DNA from: Teichococcus aestuarii | GTDB lineage: Bacteria > Pseudomonadota > Alphaproteobacteria > Acetobacterales > Acetobacteraceae | Length of the DNA: 64,000 nucleotides | Direction: 5' to 3' | Assembly (NCBI RefSeq): GCF_003116135.1 | Contig: NZ_PDOA01000008.1 | Location: 1-64,000 of the forward strand | In this document: positions 41,598 to 51,724 of the stretch, in pieces | Numbering within the stretch: position 1 is the first letter of the stretch | How the letters are laid out: the number at the start of each line of letters is the position of its first letter | Made by a program: the position numbers and the translations under genes | The notes under the pieces: generated by a model | Seen by the model: the letters and a program-made list of their open reading frames with translations, nothing else | What the model was told of the DNA's origin: nothing | Database searches by the model: none

Positions 41598-42437
41598 TCA
41601 CCGCACCGCGGCGAAGGCGGCACGCAGGCCGAGCCCGCCGGCCAGAGCCTCCACATCGGCCGCCGCGGCGCTGCCGGGGTGGCGTGTCAGCAGCGGGGTC
41701 TGCCGGCGGATGGCATCGCGCACCTTCTCGTCGCGCCGCACCACGCCGGCCAGCGGCACCTGCCGGCGCAGGAAGGTGACGCAGGCGCGCTGCAGGGTGG
41801 CGGCGGTGCGGCGGCCGCGCGCCGCGTCCATCGCCTGGTTCACCACGATGCGCGCCTCGGCACCAGGCCGGTCCTGGCCGTGCAGCTTCAGCACGGCATA
41901 GGCGTCGGTCAGGCTGGTTGGCTCGTCGGTGGCCACCACCAGCAGCAGGTCGGCGCTGGCGGCGAGGCGGCGCGTCGGCGGCGCAAGCCCCGCGCCGAGG
42001 TCGAGCAGCACCACGTCCCAGAAGGTGGCGCCGTCGCGCAGCAGGGCGGCGACGCGCTCCACCGTCGCAGCCTCCATCGCCGCCAGCGCGCCGCTGCCGG
42101 AGCGGCCGGCCAGCACGTCGAAGCCGCCCGCCGGGTGGCGCAGCACCGCCTGGCGCAGGCTGAGCCGGCCGGTCAGCAGCCCGTGCAGGTCCCGCTCCGG
42201 CTGCAGGCCGAGCTGCACATCGACATTGGCGAGGCCGAGATCGGCGTCCACCAGCAGAACCTGCAGGCCGCGCCGGGCCAGCGCCTGGGCCAGGGTGATG
42301 GAAAGCCAGGTCTTGCCCACGCCGCCCTTGCCGGAGGCGACGGCGACGATGCGGCCCGGCGGCAGCAAGGGCTCCGGCAACAGCGGCTCGGGCAGCAGCG
42401 GCTCCGGGGAGAAGGCCGCGCGGGGTTCGATCATCAT
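41598..42437 (-). CDS. flhG: FlhG/FleN-type MinD-like ATPase
   Basis: The 279-residue ParA/MinD-family ATPase has the deviant Walker A ASGKGGVGKTW (about 34-44), VDADLGLANVDVQLGL (about 63-78) and WDVVLLDLGAGL (about 140-151, where D-L-G-A replaces the usual D-x-x-A-G). It follows flhF with an ATGA overlap and is the last gene of the fliF operon. FlhG limits flagellar number and stimulates FlhF GTPase. Its N-terminus lacks the usual DQA-x-x-L-R FlhF-activating helix and instead has three copies of PEPLL (about 11-26). Confidence 0.88.
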   Translation of the reverse strand: MMIEPRAAFSPEPLLPEPLLPEPLLPPGRIVAVASGKGGVGKTWLSITLAQALARRGLQVLLVDADLGLANVDVQLGLQPERDLHGLLTGRLSLRQAVLRHPAGGFDVLAGRSGSGALAAMEAATVERVAALLRDGATFWDVVLLDLGAGLAPPTRRLAASADLLLVVATDEPTSLTDAYAVLKLHGQDRPGAEARIVVNQAMDAARGRRTAATLQRACVTFLRRQVPLAGVVRRDEKVRDAIRRQTPLLTRHPGSAAAADVEALAGGLGLRAAFAAVR

Positions 42438-43543
42438 GCGAAGTCTCCGGCCGGAAGCGTGGCAGGGGCACGGAACAGGGCGTTGCGCGCCGCCGTCGCG
42501 GCGGGCTGATGGGCGGCCGTGGAGCCGGGCGGGCCGGCATGGGTGCGGCGGCGCAGGCGCTCCGCCATCCAGGCGGGCGAGAGCGGCAGCAGCCCGTCGG
42601 CCAGGCGGTTGCCGGCGCCGGCCTCGGCGATGACCAGGCTGGCGGCGGCGGCGGCGGAGAGCAGCCCCCCCATCCGCCGCGTGGCGTCCAGCCGCGTCGG
42701 GATCATGTGGGTGGCGCCGAGGGCGCGGAAGGCACGGGCCAGGTCGGCCGCCTCGGCGCTGTCCAGCCCGGCGGGCAGCACCAGCGCGACATGGGCGCGG
42801 GTGGCCTGGATCAGCGCCAGCAGGGCGCGCGCCTGCTCGGGGTCGAACGGGTCCGTGCCGGGGGTGTCGATCAGCACGCCGCCGGGCGGGCGCAGCGCCA
42901 CGGCCTGCAGCGCGGCGGCCGGGCTGGCGGCGTGGCTGAGCGGCGCGCGCAGCAGGGCGGCGACGCCGACGAGCTGCGCCGCCGCGCCGGGGCGCTGCTG
43001 GTCGGTGTCGACGATCAACGGCGGCGTGGCGCCGGAGAGCACCTGGCGCGCCGCCAGCTTCACCGTGGTCAGCGTCTTGCCGGCGCCGGGGGGGCCGGCC
43101 AGCAGCAGCGGGCGCTCCTCCGGCGGCGGCAGCCGGCCGAAGCGCAGCGTGGCGGCCAGCATGGCCTCCAGCGGGCCGGACAGCAGCCGGTCGCGCAGCG
43201 CCCCGGGCACGCCATGGAAGGCCAGCGCGGCCGCAGCCTCCTCCGCCGCCCCGCCCCGCAGGGGGGGGCCGGCCGTGGAAAGGGCGGGCAGCGGCAGGGC
43301 GAAGCTTTCCGGGAGCGGCGCCTGCGCGGGGGAAAAGGCGGGCATCAGCGGCTCCTCCAGAAATTCCTTGGGCAGCGGTTCCTCGGGCGGCCCGTCGGGC
43401 GGCTCCGGCTCCACCCCGCCGGTAACCTCATAGCCCTCGCCGACGCGGCGGGAAGCGAGCAGCACCGCCTCCGGCCCCAGCTCGGCGGCGAGCAGGCGCA
43501 TGGCATCGGCCATGCTGCGGGCGCGGACGACGCGGATGCGCAT
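42434..43543 (-). CDS. flhF: FlhF, SRP-type GTPase for flagellar placement
   Basis: The 369-residue protein has a short N-terminal B domain (MRIRVVRARSMADAMRLL, about 1-18), a Pro/Glu-rich linker (about 45-90), and a NG domain with G1 GPPGAGKTLTT (about 151-161), G2 D-T-D-Q-Q-R-P-G-A near 183, G3 IDTPG (about 233-237) and G4 TRLD (about 290-293). The G motifs are complete. It starts 11 bases after flhA and overlaps flhG. With FlhG it sets flagellar position and number. Confidence 0.9.
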   Translation of the reverse strand: MRIRVVRARSMADAMRLLAAELGPEAVLLASRRVGEGYEVTGGVEPEPPDGPPEEPLPKEFLEEPLMPAFSPAQAPLPESFALPLPALSTAGPPLRGGAAEEAAAALAFHGVPGALRDRLLSGPLEAMLAATLRFGRLPPPEERPLLLAGPPGAGKTLTTVKLAARQVLSGATPPLIVDTDQQRPGAAAQLVGVAALLRAPLSHAASPAAALQAVALRPPGGVLIDTPGTDPFDPEQARALLALIQATRAHVALVLPAGLDSAEAADLARAFRALGATHMIPTRLDATRRMGGLLSAAAAASLVIAEAGAGNRLADGLLPLSPAWMAERLRRRTHAGPPGSTAAHQPAATAARNALFRAPATLPAGDFA

Positions 43544-43554
43544 GCCGCCGCGCC

Positions 43555-45636
43555 TCAGACGCTGCCGAGCACGCGGATGCGCGCGCGGGGGTGGATCTCG
43601 GCCTGGGCCAGCACCGGCGTGGCGGGGCGGAAGCGCTCCACCACCGCGCGCAGATGCGGCCGCAGCGCGCCGGAACAGACCAGCGCCGGCATCTCGCCGC
43701 CCGCCGCCGCCTGGTCCAACGCCTGGCGCAGCCGCTGGATGAAGTCGGAGAGCTGCGCGGGCGGCATGGCGAGCTGGCGGTCCTCGGCGGGGCCGACCAG
43801 CGCCTCGGCGAAGGCGGCCTCCCAGGAGGCGCCGAGGGTGAGCAGCGGCACGTCGCCGCGCGGGCCGCGCAGCGCGTCGGTGATCTGCCGCGCCAGCCGG
43901 GCGCGGACGATGGCGGTGATGCCGGGGATGCTCCGCCCGCCGCCCGAGGTGGCCTCCTGGATGCCCTCCAGGATGGTCGGCAGGTCGCGGATCGAGACGC
44001 GCTCGGCGAGCAGGGATTGCAGCACGCGCTGCACGGTGCCGATGCTGGCCTGCGCCGGGATCAGGTCGCCCACCAGCCGGCGCTGCTCCTCGGGCAGGCC
44101 GTCCAGCAGGCGGCGGGTCTCGGAATGGGAGAGCAGCTCGGCCATGTTCTCGCGCACCACCTCGGTCAGGTGGGTGGCCAGCACGCCGGCGGCGTCCACC
44201 ACCGTGGCGCCGCGCGCCAGGGCGAGGTCGCGCCGGCTCTCCTCGATCCACAGCGCCGGCAGGCCGAAGGCCGGCTCCGCGCAGCGCTCGCCCGGCAGGT
44301 CGCGCAGCGCCTCGCCCGGGTCGATCGCCAGCACCAGGGGCGGGCGCAGCTCGCCGCGCGCCGCCTCCACATCCTTCACGCGCATGACGTAGGTGTTGGC
44401 GCCGAGCTGCATGTTGTCCTGCACCCGCACACTCGGCAGCACGAAGCCCATCTCCTGCGCGATGCTGCGGCGGAGCGCCCGGATCTGCTCTGTCAGCCGC
44501 GGCGCGTCGCCCGAGGCGAGGGACAGCAGGCCGTAGCCGATCTCGAGCTTCAGGGCATCGAGCCGCAGCGCCTCGGCCACGGGTGCGTCGGCGGCGGCGG
44601 CGCCATCGGGCGTGGCGGCCTCGGGCGGCGGCGCCGCGGCGGCGGCGCGCTCCGCCTGGCGGCGCGACCAGGCGGCGGCGCCGGCCGCGCCGGCCAGCGC
44701 CAGGAAGGGCAGCGCCGGCATGCCCGGCAGCAGCGCCATCACGCCCGCCGCGCCGGCGGCGATGCCGAGCGGCTTGGCGCCGCTGCCGAGCTGCCCGGCG
44801 ATGAGCTGGTCCGCCCGCCCCTCCGAGGCGCCCTTGGTGACGACGATGCCGGCGGCGACCGAGGTGAGCAGCGAGGGGATCTGCGAGACCAGCCCGTCGC
44901 CCACGGTGAGGGTGAAGAAGGTCTCCGCCGCGTCGCCGAAGCCCATGCCGTGGCGGCCAACGCCGATGGCGAGCCCGCCCAGCAGGTTGACGAAGGTGAC
45001 GATGAGGCCGGCCACGGCATCGCCGCGCACGAACTTCGCCGCGCCGTCCATGGCGCCGAAGAAGGCGCTCTCCTCCTCCAGCTCGCGGCGGCGCAGCCGC
45101 GCCTGGGTCTCGTCGATGGTGCCGGCGGAGAGATCGGCGTCGATCGCCATCTGCTTGCCCGGCATGGCGTCCAGGCTGAAGCGCGCCGAGACCTCGGCGA
45201 TGCGCCCCGAGCCCTTGGTGACCACCATGAAGTTGACGACGAGCAGGATGGCGAAGACGACGAAGCCGATCAGCACGTCGCCGCCCATCAGGAAGCTGCC
45301 GAAGGCGGCGATGACGCCGCCCGCCGATTGCGGCCCCTCATGCCCGTGCGTCAGCACCATGCGGGTGGTGGCGATGTTCAGCGCCAGCCGCAGCAGGGTG
45401 GTGAGCAGCAGGATGGTGGGGAAGCTGGTGAAATCCAGCGGCCGGCGCAGCATCAGCGCCACCACCAGCACCAGCACGGAGGCGGTGACGGAAACGGCCA
45501 GGCTGAAATCCAGCAGCATCACCGGCAGCGGCACCAGCATGATGCCGACCAGGGCGACGACGCCGACGGCCAGCGCGATGTCGCTGCCCGGATTCAGCCG
45601 GTTGAGGCTGGCGGAAAGGGTGAAGCCGGCGGCCAT
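43555..45636 (-). CDS. flhA: FlhA, flagellar type III export gate protein
   Basis: The 693-residue protein has eight N-terminal membrane segments and the FHIPEP signature region RRPLDFTSFPTILLLTTLLRLALN (split, about 65-88), GDAVAGLIVTFVNLLGG (about 204-220) and VGDGLVSQIPSLLTSVAAGI (about 246-265). The cytoplasmic domain (about 350-693) is complete and ends RARIRVLGSV. It forms the nonameric export gate. The gene starts 6 bases after flbD, as in the Caulobacter fliF operon. Confidence 0.95.
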   Translation of the reverse strand: MAAGFTLSASLNRLNPGSDIALAVGVVALVGIMLVPLPVMLLDFSLAVSVTASVLVLVVALMLRRPLDFTSFPTILLLTTLLRLALNIATTRMVLTHGHEGPQSAGGVIAAFGSFLMGGDVLIGFVVFAILLVVNFMVVTKGSGRIAEVSARFSLDAMPGKQMAIDADLSAGTIDETQARLRRRELEEESAFFGAMDGAAKFVRGDAVAGLIVTFVNLLGGLAIGVGRHGMGFGDAAETFFTLTVGDGLVSQIPSLLTSVAAGIVVTKGASEGRADQLIAGQLGSGAKPLGIAAGAAGVMALLPGMPALPFLALAGAAGAAAWSRRQAERAAAAAPPPEAATPDGAAAADAPVAEALRLDALKLEIGYGLLSLASGDAPRLTEQIRALRRSIAQEMGFVLPSVRVQDNMQLGANTYVMRVKDVEAARGELRPPLVLAIDPGEALRDLPGERCAEPAFGLPALWIEESRRDLALARGATVVDAAGVLATHLTEVVRENMAELLSHSETRRLLDGLPEEQRRLVGDLIPAQASIGTVQRVLQSLLAERVSIRDLPTILEGIQEATSGGGRSIPGITAIVRARLARQITDALRGPRGDVPLLTLGASWEAAFAEALVGPAEDRQLAMPPAQLSDFIQRLRQALDQAAAGGEMPALVCSGALRPHLRAVVERFRPATPVLAQAEIHPRARIRVLGSV

Positions 45637-45642
45637 GGCGGC

Positions 45643-47043
<1,401 letters not shown>

Positions 47044-47047
47044 GGCG

Positions 47048-47377
47048 TCACGTCACCCGGTCGGTCTTGACGATCTCGGTCATGGTGACGCCGAGCCGGT
47101 TCTCGCCCACCATCACCACCTCCCCGCGCGCGACGAGGCGGTTGTTGACGTAGATGTCCACCGCCTCGCCCAGCTTGCGGTCCAGCTCCACCACCGCGCC
47201 GCGGCCGAGCTTGAGCAGCTGGCTCACCTGCATGGTGGCGCGGCCGAGAACGGCCGAGACCTGCACGGGAATGTCGTAGATGGCGCCGAGCCCCTCGGCG
47301 CCGGGCATGGCCGGGCGGGCGGCGTCGGGCTCGAGCTCCTCGAGCGGGGGCAGGGCGGCGTAGGTGGGGTCGGGCAT
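47048..47377 (-). CDS. fliN: FliN, flagellar switch protein
   Basis: The 109-residue protein is the SpoA-domain switch subunit: IYDIPVQVSAVLGRATMQVS (about 33-52), LLKLGRGAVVELDRKLGEAVDIYVNN (split, about 55-80) and LVARGEVVMVGENRLGVTMTEI (split, about 82-103). It forms the lower C-ring with FliM, which is not in the window. It lies 4 bases before flbD and 18 after fliH. Confidence 0.94.
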   Translation of the reverse strand: MPDPTYAALPPLEELEPDAARPAMPGAEGLGAIYDIPVQVSAVLGRATMQVSQLLKLGRGAVVELDRKLGEAVDIYVNNRLVARGEVVMVGENRLGVTMTEIVKTDRVT

Positions 47378-47395
47378 CTTGCCTCTCTCGCGGTC

Positions 47396-48121
47396 TCAGC
47401 GTGTCTCGGGATTCGGCTCGGCAGGGGCGTCGAGCCCGAAGCCGGCCAGCAGCGCGGCCACCGCCGCGCGGGCCGTGGCGGCGCGGCGCTCGGCCAGGCC
47501 GTCGCGCCAGCGCAGCACCGCATCGCCCGGCTCCAGGGCGGGGTCCGCCACCACCCGGCAGGCGGGCAGCGTGGCGCAACGGGCGGCCGCCGCCTCGGAC
47601 AGGGCGGGGGCGACATGCAGGGCCAGCTCCGGCTCGCCGTCCAGGGCGGGCAGCAGCCGGGCCAGGAAACCCTCCAGCTCCGCCCCGGCATGGCGCGCCG
47701 CCAGGGCGGGAAGGGCAGCCTGCAAGGCGCCCAGCACCAGCGCGCCGACCGACCGCGCCGCCTCCTCCGCCAGGGCGCGGGCGGCGGGAGCGGCCTCGGC
47801 CAGCTGCGCGGCGGCGAGGCGCAGCGTGTCCAGCAGCGCCGCCTCCTGGCTGGCGGCGGCGGCGGCGCGGCCGGCGGCCTCGCCCTCGGCGAAGCCGGCG
47901 ACGCGTTCGGCGGCGAGCAGGCCGGGCAGCGGGTCCGGCGCCGGCGGGGCGGGGACGGGCGGCTGGGGTGGCGGCTGCGGGCGCGGCAGCAACTCCTCGG
48001 CGGCGAAGTCGTAAGGCGCGCCGGGGCGGGCCAGCGGGCGCGCCGGGGCGGCCGGCGCGGCGTGGCGCAGCAGCAGGGCGTGGTGGCGCAGCGGCGCCTC
48101 GCCCGACACGGCGGCGCTCAA
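47396..48121 (-). CDS. fliH: FliH, flagellar export ATPase regulator
   Basis: The 241-residue protein has a Pro-rich N-terminal region (PRPQPPPQPPVPAPPAPDP, about 45-63) and an Ala/Glu-rich coiled-coil middle (about 70-130), with the C-terminal FliH/HrpE domain (about 130-235). FliH sequences diverge strongly, so the call rests on position between fliG and fliN plus this architecture. The start is taken as TTG at 48121, which overlaps the fliG stop (TTGA); the next candidate is GTG six codons on. FliH holds the FliI ATPase at the export gate. Confidence 0.8.
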   Translation of the reverse strand: MSAAVSGEAPLRHHALLLRHAAPAAPARPLARPGAPYDFAAEELLPRPQPPPQPPVPAPPAPDPLPGLLAAERVAGFAEGEAAGRAAAAASQEAALLDTLRLAAAQLAEAAPAARALAEEAARSVGALVLGALQAALPALAARHAGAELEGFLARLLPALDGEPELALHVAPALSEAAAARCATLPACRVVADPALEPGDAVLRWRDGLAERRAATARAAVAALLAGFGLDAPAEPNPETR

Positions 48122-49137
48122 TACACCATCTCCTCGGCCTCGCCCTCGGCCAGGCGCAGCTCGCCCTGCTGGGCCAGCTCCTTGGCCAGCGCCACCATGG
48201 CCATCTGCGCCTCCTCCACGTCGCGCAGCCGCGTGGGGCCGAGGCTCGCGATGTCGTCGCGCAGCATGCGGCCGGCGCGCTCCGACATGGCCTTGAAGAA
48301 CTGCTCGCGCAGCGTCTCGGAGGCGCCCTTGAGCGCGATCACCAGCCGGTCCTTCTCCACCGCGCGCAGCAGCACGGCGATGCCGGCGGCATCGAGCCGC
48401 CGCAGATCCTCGAAGGTGAACATCAGCGAGCGGATGCGCGAGGCGGAATCGGCCGCGCGCTCCTCCAGCCCGGCCATGATGCGGCCCTCGGCGGCGCGGT
48501 CGAGGTTGTTCATGATCTCGGCCAGCAGCTCGTGCGAATCCCGCCGCGCGGAGCGGGCGAGGTTCGACATGAACTCGGCCTTCAGCGTGCGCTCCACGCC
48601 CTCCAGCGCCTCGGCCTGCGGGCTCTCCATGCGCAGCATGCGCATGACCACCTCCATGGCGAAGCCCTCGGGCAGCAGCGCCAGCACGCGCGCGGCGTGG
48701 TCGGGCCGCACCTTGGTCAGCACCACGGCGACGGTCTGCGGGTATTCGTTCTTCAGGTAGTTGGCGAGCACCGCCTCGTTCACGTTGCCCAGCTTGTCCC
48801 ACATGGTGCGGCCGGCGGGGCCGCGCAGCTCTTCCATGATCTGCGTCACGCGGTCGCGCGGCAGGCCGCGCAGCAGCATCCGCTCGGTGGTCTCCCAGCT
48901 GCCGATCAGCGAGCCGGCCTGGCCGATCTGCTCGGCGAAGTCGCGGCACAGCGCCTCCACCGTCTCGGCCGAGACGGTGCCGAGCTGCGCCATGGCGGCG
49001 GAGACGTCGCGCACCTCGTCCTCATGCATGCGCGCGAGCAGGCGGCCGGCGCGGTCCTCGCCCAGCGCCAGCATCAGCGTCGCCGCCTTCTGCGGGCCGG
49101 TCAGGCCCAGGGTGTTGAACGCGCGGGTCAGGCTCAC
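48118..49137 (-). CDS. fliG: FliG, flagellar motor switch protein
   Basis: The 339-residue protein has all three FliG domains: N-terminal (GLTGPQKAATLMLALGED, about 11-28), middle with EHPQ-like equivalent KNEYPQTVAVVLTKVRPDHAARVL (split, about 120-143), and the C-terminal torque helix with charged residues (ALLRAVEKDRLVIALKGAS, about 265-283, and MSERAGRMLRDDIASLGP, about 295-312). It couples FliF to the C-ring and MotA. ATGA overlap with fliF upstream. Confidence 0.95.
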   Translation of the reverse strand: MSLTRAFNTLGLTGPQKAATLMLALGEDRAGRLLARMHEDEVRDVSAAMAQLGTVSAETVEALCRDFAEQIGQAGSLIGSWETTERMLLRGLPRDRVTQIMEELRGPAGRTMWDKLGNVNEAVLANYLKNEYPQTVAVVLTKVRPDHAARVLALLPEGFAMEVVMRMLRMESPQAEALEGVERTLKAEFMSNLARSARRDSHELLAEIMNNLDRAAEGRIMAGLEERAADSASRIRSLMFTFEDLRRLDAAGIAVLLRAVEKDRLVIALKGASETLREQFFKAMSERAGRMLRDDIASLGPTRLRDVEEAQMAMVALAKELAQQGELRLAEGEAEEMVY

Positions 49138-50780
49138 GGCTTGGCCTCCTGCGGGGTGAGCCAGCGGCGCAGCACCGCCAGCGTCTCATCGGGGTTGCGG
49201 TCCACGAGCTCGGCCAGGTTGTTCAGGCTGGAGACGCGGATCTGCCCCTGCACCATGGCCAGGTCCATCATCGGCTGGTCCGTCTCGATGGCGGGGGCGC
49301 CGCCCTCCGGCGCGGGCAGGCCGGGCGTGGCGCCCGTGCCGTCGGGCAGGGCGGGCGCCGCGGGCGGCGGCGCCATGCCGGCGATCAGCCGCTTCACCAC
49401 CGGCCGCCCCAGCAGCAGCCCCACCAGCACCACCAGCGCCAGCAGGCCGCTCTCCACCAGCCGCACCGTCAGCGCGGGCGTCAGCGAGGCGAAGCCGAGG
49501 AAGCCGGACGGCGCCTCGCCCTCGGCGCCCTGGCCGGGGTCGGCGAAGCGCAGGGACACCACTTCCAGCCGGTCGCCGCGCGCCTCGTTGAAGCCGATGG
49601 CGCCGCGCACCAGCGCGCTGATCCGCGCCAGCTCCTCCGCCGTGCGCTCGCGGAAGCGGGGTGCGCCGCCCGGCTCCTCGGCCGGCTCCCACACCCCGTC
49701 GACCAGCACGGCGACGGAGAGGCGGCGCAGCATCGGCTGCTCGCGCAGCGTGCTGCGCGTGGTGCGGCCGATCTCGTAGTTGATGGTCTCCTCCTGCCGC
49801 TGCTCCTGCGTCTGCGGCCCGCCCTGGGGCGGCGCCGGCGCGCCGGGCAGCTGGTTGGCGACGGTGACGTTCTGCGGCTCGCCGCTGCGGTTGCTCTCGG
49901 TGGTGGAGCTCTGGCTGCGCGGCACCTGGTTGTCCGGGTCGAAGCGCTCCTCGGTCACCTGCACGCGGTCGAGGTCCATCTCCAGCGTCGCCTCGGCGCG
50001 CACGCGGCCGGGGCCGAGGGTGCGCTCCAGCATCTCCTCGATGCCGCGCGCCATGCGCATCTCCTGCGCGCGGCGCAGCTCCTCGCGCGATTGCGCCAGC
50101 GCGCCGCCCGCCTCGCCGCCCTGCCCGCGCGAGAGCAGCTCGCCGCGCCCGTCCACCACCGCCACGTTCTGCGGCTTCAGCCCCGGCACGGCGGAGGCGA
50201 CCAGCTGCAGCACCGCCTGCACGCCCTCGCGGTCCAGCCGCTGGGCGCCGCGCATCTGCAGCACCACGCTGGCCTGCGCCTCGCTGCGCTCGCGCGAGAA
50301 GGGCTCGCGCCGCGGCAGGGCCAGGTGCACGCGCGCCGCGGCCACGCCCTCCAGCGCGCGGATGCTGCGGGCGATCTCGCCCTCCATCGCGCGCAGGCGG
50401 TTGACGTCCTGCTGGAAGGGGGTGGTGGTCAGCCCGCCCTGGCGGTCGAAGATCTCGTAGCCGATGCTGCCGCCGCTCGGCAGGCCGTCCCGCGCCAGCA
50501 TCAGCCGCAGCCGCGGCACCTGCTCCTCGGGCGCCAGGATCTCGGTGCCGTTGCGGCCGATGCGGTGCGGCACGCGGGCGCGCTCCAGCGCCGCCACCAC
50601 CTGCGCCGCGTCGCGCGGGTCGAGCTCGGCATAGAGCAGGGCCATGGGCGGGGTGGTGGTGCGCAGCACCATGTAGCCCAGCACGCCGAGCGTCAGCGCC
50701 GCCGAGAGGCCGAGCATGGCCAGCCGCGCCGGGCCAAGCGCGCGCAGCGAGGCAAGCAGGCGTTGCAGGCCCGCGTTCAT
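49134..50780 (-). CDS. fliF: FliF, flagellar MS-ring protein
   Basis: The 548-residue protein has an N-terminal membrane segment (about 20-42), ring-building motifs (LLYAELDPRDAAQVVAALER, about 50-69, and IGRNGTEILAPEEQVPRLRL, split), and a C-terminal membrane segment (about 435-455). The C-terminal tail NNLAELVDRNPDETLAVLRRWL (split, about 520-541) is the FliG-binding site. ATG 50780 is preferred over a GTG three codons upstream. It heads the operon that continues through flhG. Confidence 0.94.
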   Translation of the reverse strand: MNAGLQRLLASLRALGPARLAMLGLSAALTLGVLGYMVLRTTTPPMALLYAELDPRDAAQVVAALERARVPHRIGRNGTEILAPEEQVPRLRLMLARDGLPSGGSIGYEIFDRQGGLTTTPFQQDVNRLRAMEGEIARSIRALEGVAAARVHLALPRREPFSRERSEAQASVVLQMRGAQRLDREGVQAVLQLVASAVPGLKPQNVAVVDGRGELLSRGQGGEAGGALAQSREELRRAQEMRMARGIEEMLERTLGPGRVRAEATLEMDLDRVQVTEERFDPDNQVPRSQSSTTESNRSGEPQNVTVANQLPGAPAPPQGGPQTQEQRQEETINYEIGRTTRSTLREQPMLRRLSVAVLVDGVWEPAEEPGGAPRFRERTAEELARISALVRGAIGFNEARGDRLEVVSLRFADPGQGAEGEAPSGFLGFASLTPALTVRLVESGLLALVVLVGLLLGRPVVKRLIAGMAPPPAAPALPDGTGATPGLPAPEGGAPAIETDQPMMDLAMVQGQIRVSSLNNLAELVDRNPDETLAVLRRWLTPQEAKP

Positions 50781-50939
50781 GCGGCGCACCGCGCATCACG
50801 GCCCGCCGGCAGCCCCGGCCGTGCCGTGGCCGCCCGCCCGGCTTCCGCCGGTCCTGCCATCGCCCGTTTTGGGCCGCCTGGTCGACGCATACGCCATGCT
50901 CTCCGCGCGCAGGGTTCTTCCCCGCGCCGCGAAACTTTC

Positions 50940-50954
50940 GCAGGGGCGTTGCCT
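50940..50954 (-). promoter_or_regulatory. possible sigma-54 promoter of the fliF operon
   Basis: On the minus strand AGGCAA-N5-CTGC keeps the GG-N10-GC core but departs from TGGCAC/TTGC at three positions. It would give a leader of about 148 bases to the fliF start. It is the best match I find in the 234-base gap between flgD and fliF. Confidence 0.35.
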
Positions 50955-51014
50955 GAATATTAACGGCGATGCGGCGCGGCGCGGTTTGCGCCGGCGGTGT
51001 GGCTTTCCGGTGCG

Positions 51015-51695
51015 TTACAGGCCGCGCAGCGCCTCCAGCCCGACGGTGAGGGCGCCAAGGCCGAGCTTCGGCCCTGCGCCGCTGCGGGTGATGCTGTCCA
51101 CCTGGTCGGTCACGGTCACGTCCAGCGTGCTGCTGGCGACGCCGCGCGCATCGGTGCCGGCGACGGACAGCTTGTAGGCGCCGTCGGCGAGCAGGGCGCC
51201 GCGTGAATCTCGGCCGTCCCAGCGCCAGGCGGTGGCCGCCTCGCCCAGCGGCACGGCGGCCTGGCGCAGCACGGTGCCGGCGGCATCGGTGATGGTGACG
51301 AGCGCGCCGCTGGCGCCGCCGGCCTCCTTCAGCGCCGGCAGGTTCAGCTTCTGCGCAGTGCCATCCTGCAGCCCCACCGAATCGGTGGCCACCGTGATCT
51401 CCTGCCCCATCAGCGGCGCGGCGGTGAGCATGGCGGCGGCGTTCTGCAGCTCCAGCAGCGCCTCCATGTTGCGGTTGGTGGCGATCTGCTGCTCCACCGC
51501 GGCGAATTGCGAGAGCTGGGTGGTGAACTGGGTGGGATCGAGGGGCTGCAGCGGGTCCTGGTTCTGCAACTGCGTCGTCAGCAACATCAGGAAGCTCTGC
51601 ATATCCCCCGCCAGGCTGGTGGCGGCGTTGCCGCTGGCGGTGCCGCGCGCCGCGGTGGTGGCGGTGGTGATGGCGGCGCTGTCGGTGATGGCCAT
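51015..51695 (-). CDS. flgD: FlgD, hook-cap assembly protein
   Basis: The 226-residue protein starts with a low-complexity Ser/Thr/Ala region, then the FlgD core FLMLLTTQLQNQDPLQPLDPTQFTTQLSQFAAVEQQ (split, about 36-71), diagnostic of the N-terminal domain. The C-terminal half has the Ig/tudor-like fold (AWRWDGRDSRGALLADGAYKL, split, about 155-175). It lies 29 bases after fliK in the same operon. FlgD caps the growing hook. Confidence 0.93.
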   Translation of the reverse strand: MAITDSAAITTATTAARGTASGNAATSLAGDMQSFLMLLTTQLQNQDPLQPLDPTQFTTQLSQFAAVEQQIATNRNMEALLELQNAAAMLTAAPLMGQEITVATDSVGLQDGTAQKLNLPALKEAGGASGALVTITDAAGTVLRQAAVPLGEAATAWRWDGRDSRGALLADGAYKLSVAGTDARGVASSTLDVTVTDQVDSITRSGAGPKLGLGALTVGLEALRGL

Positions 51696-51724
51696 GGCGG
51701 GGCGCTCCGTCTTGGGGGCAGGAA

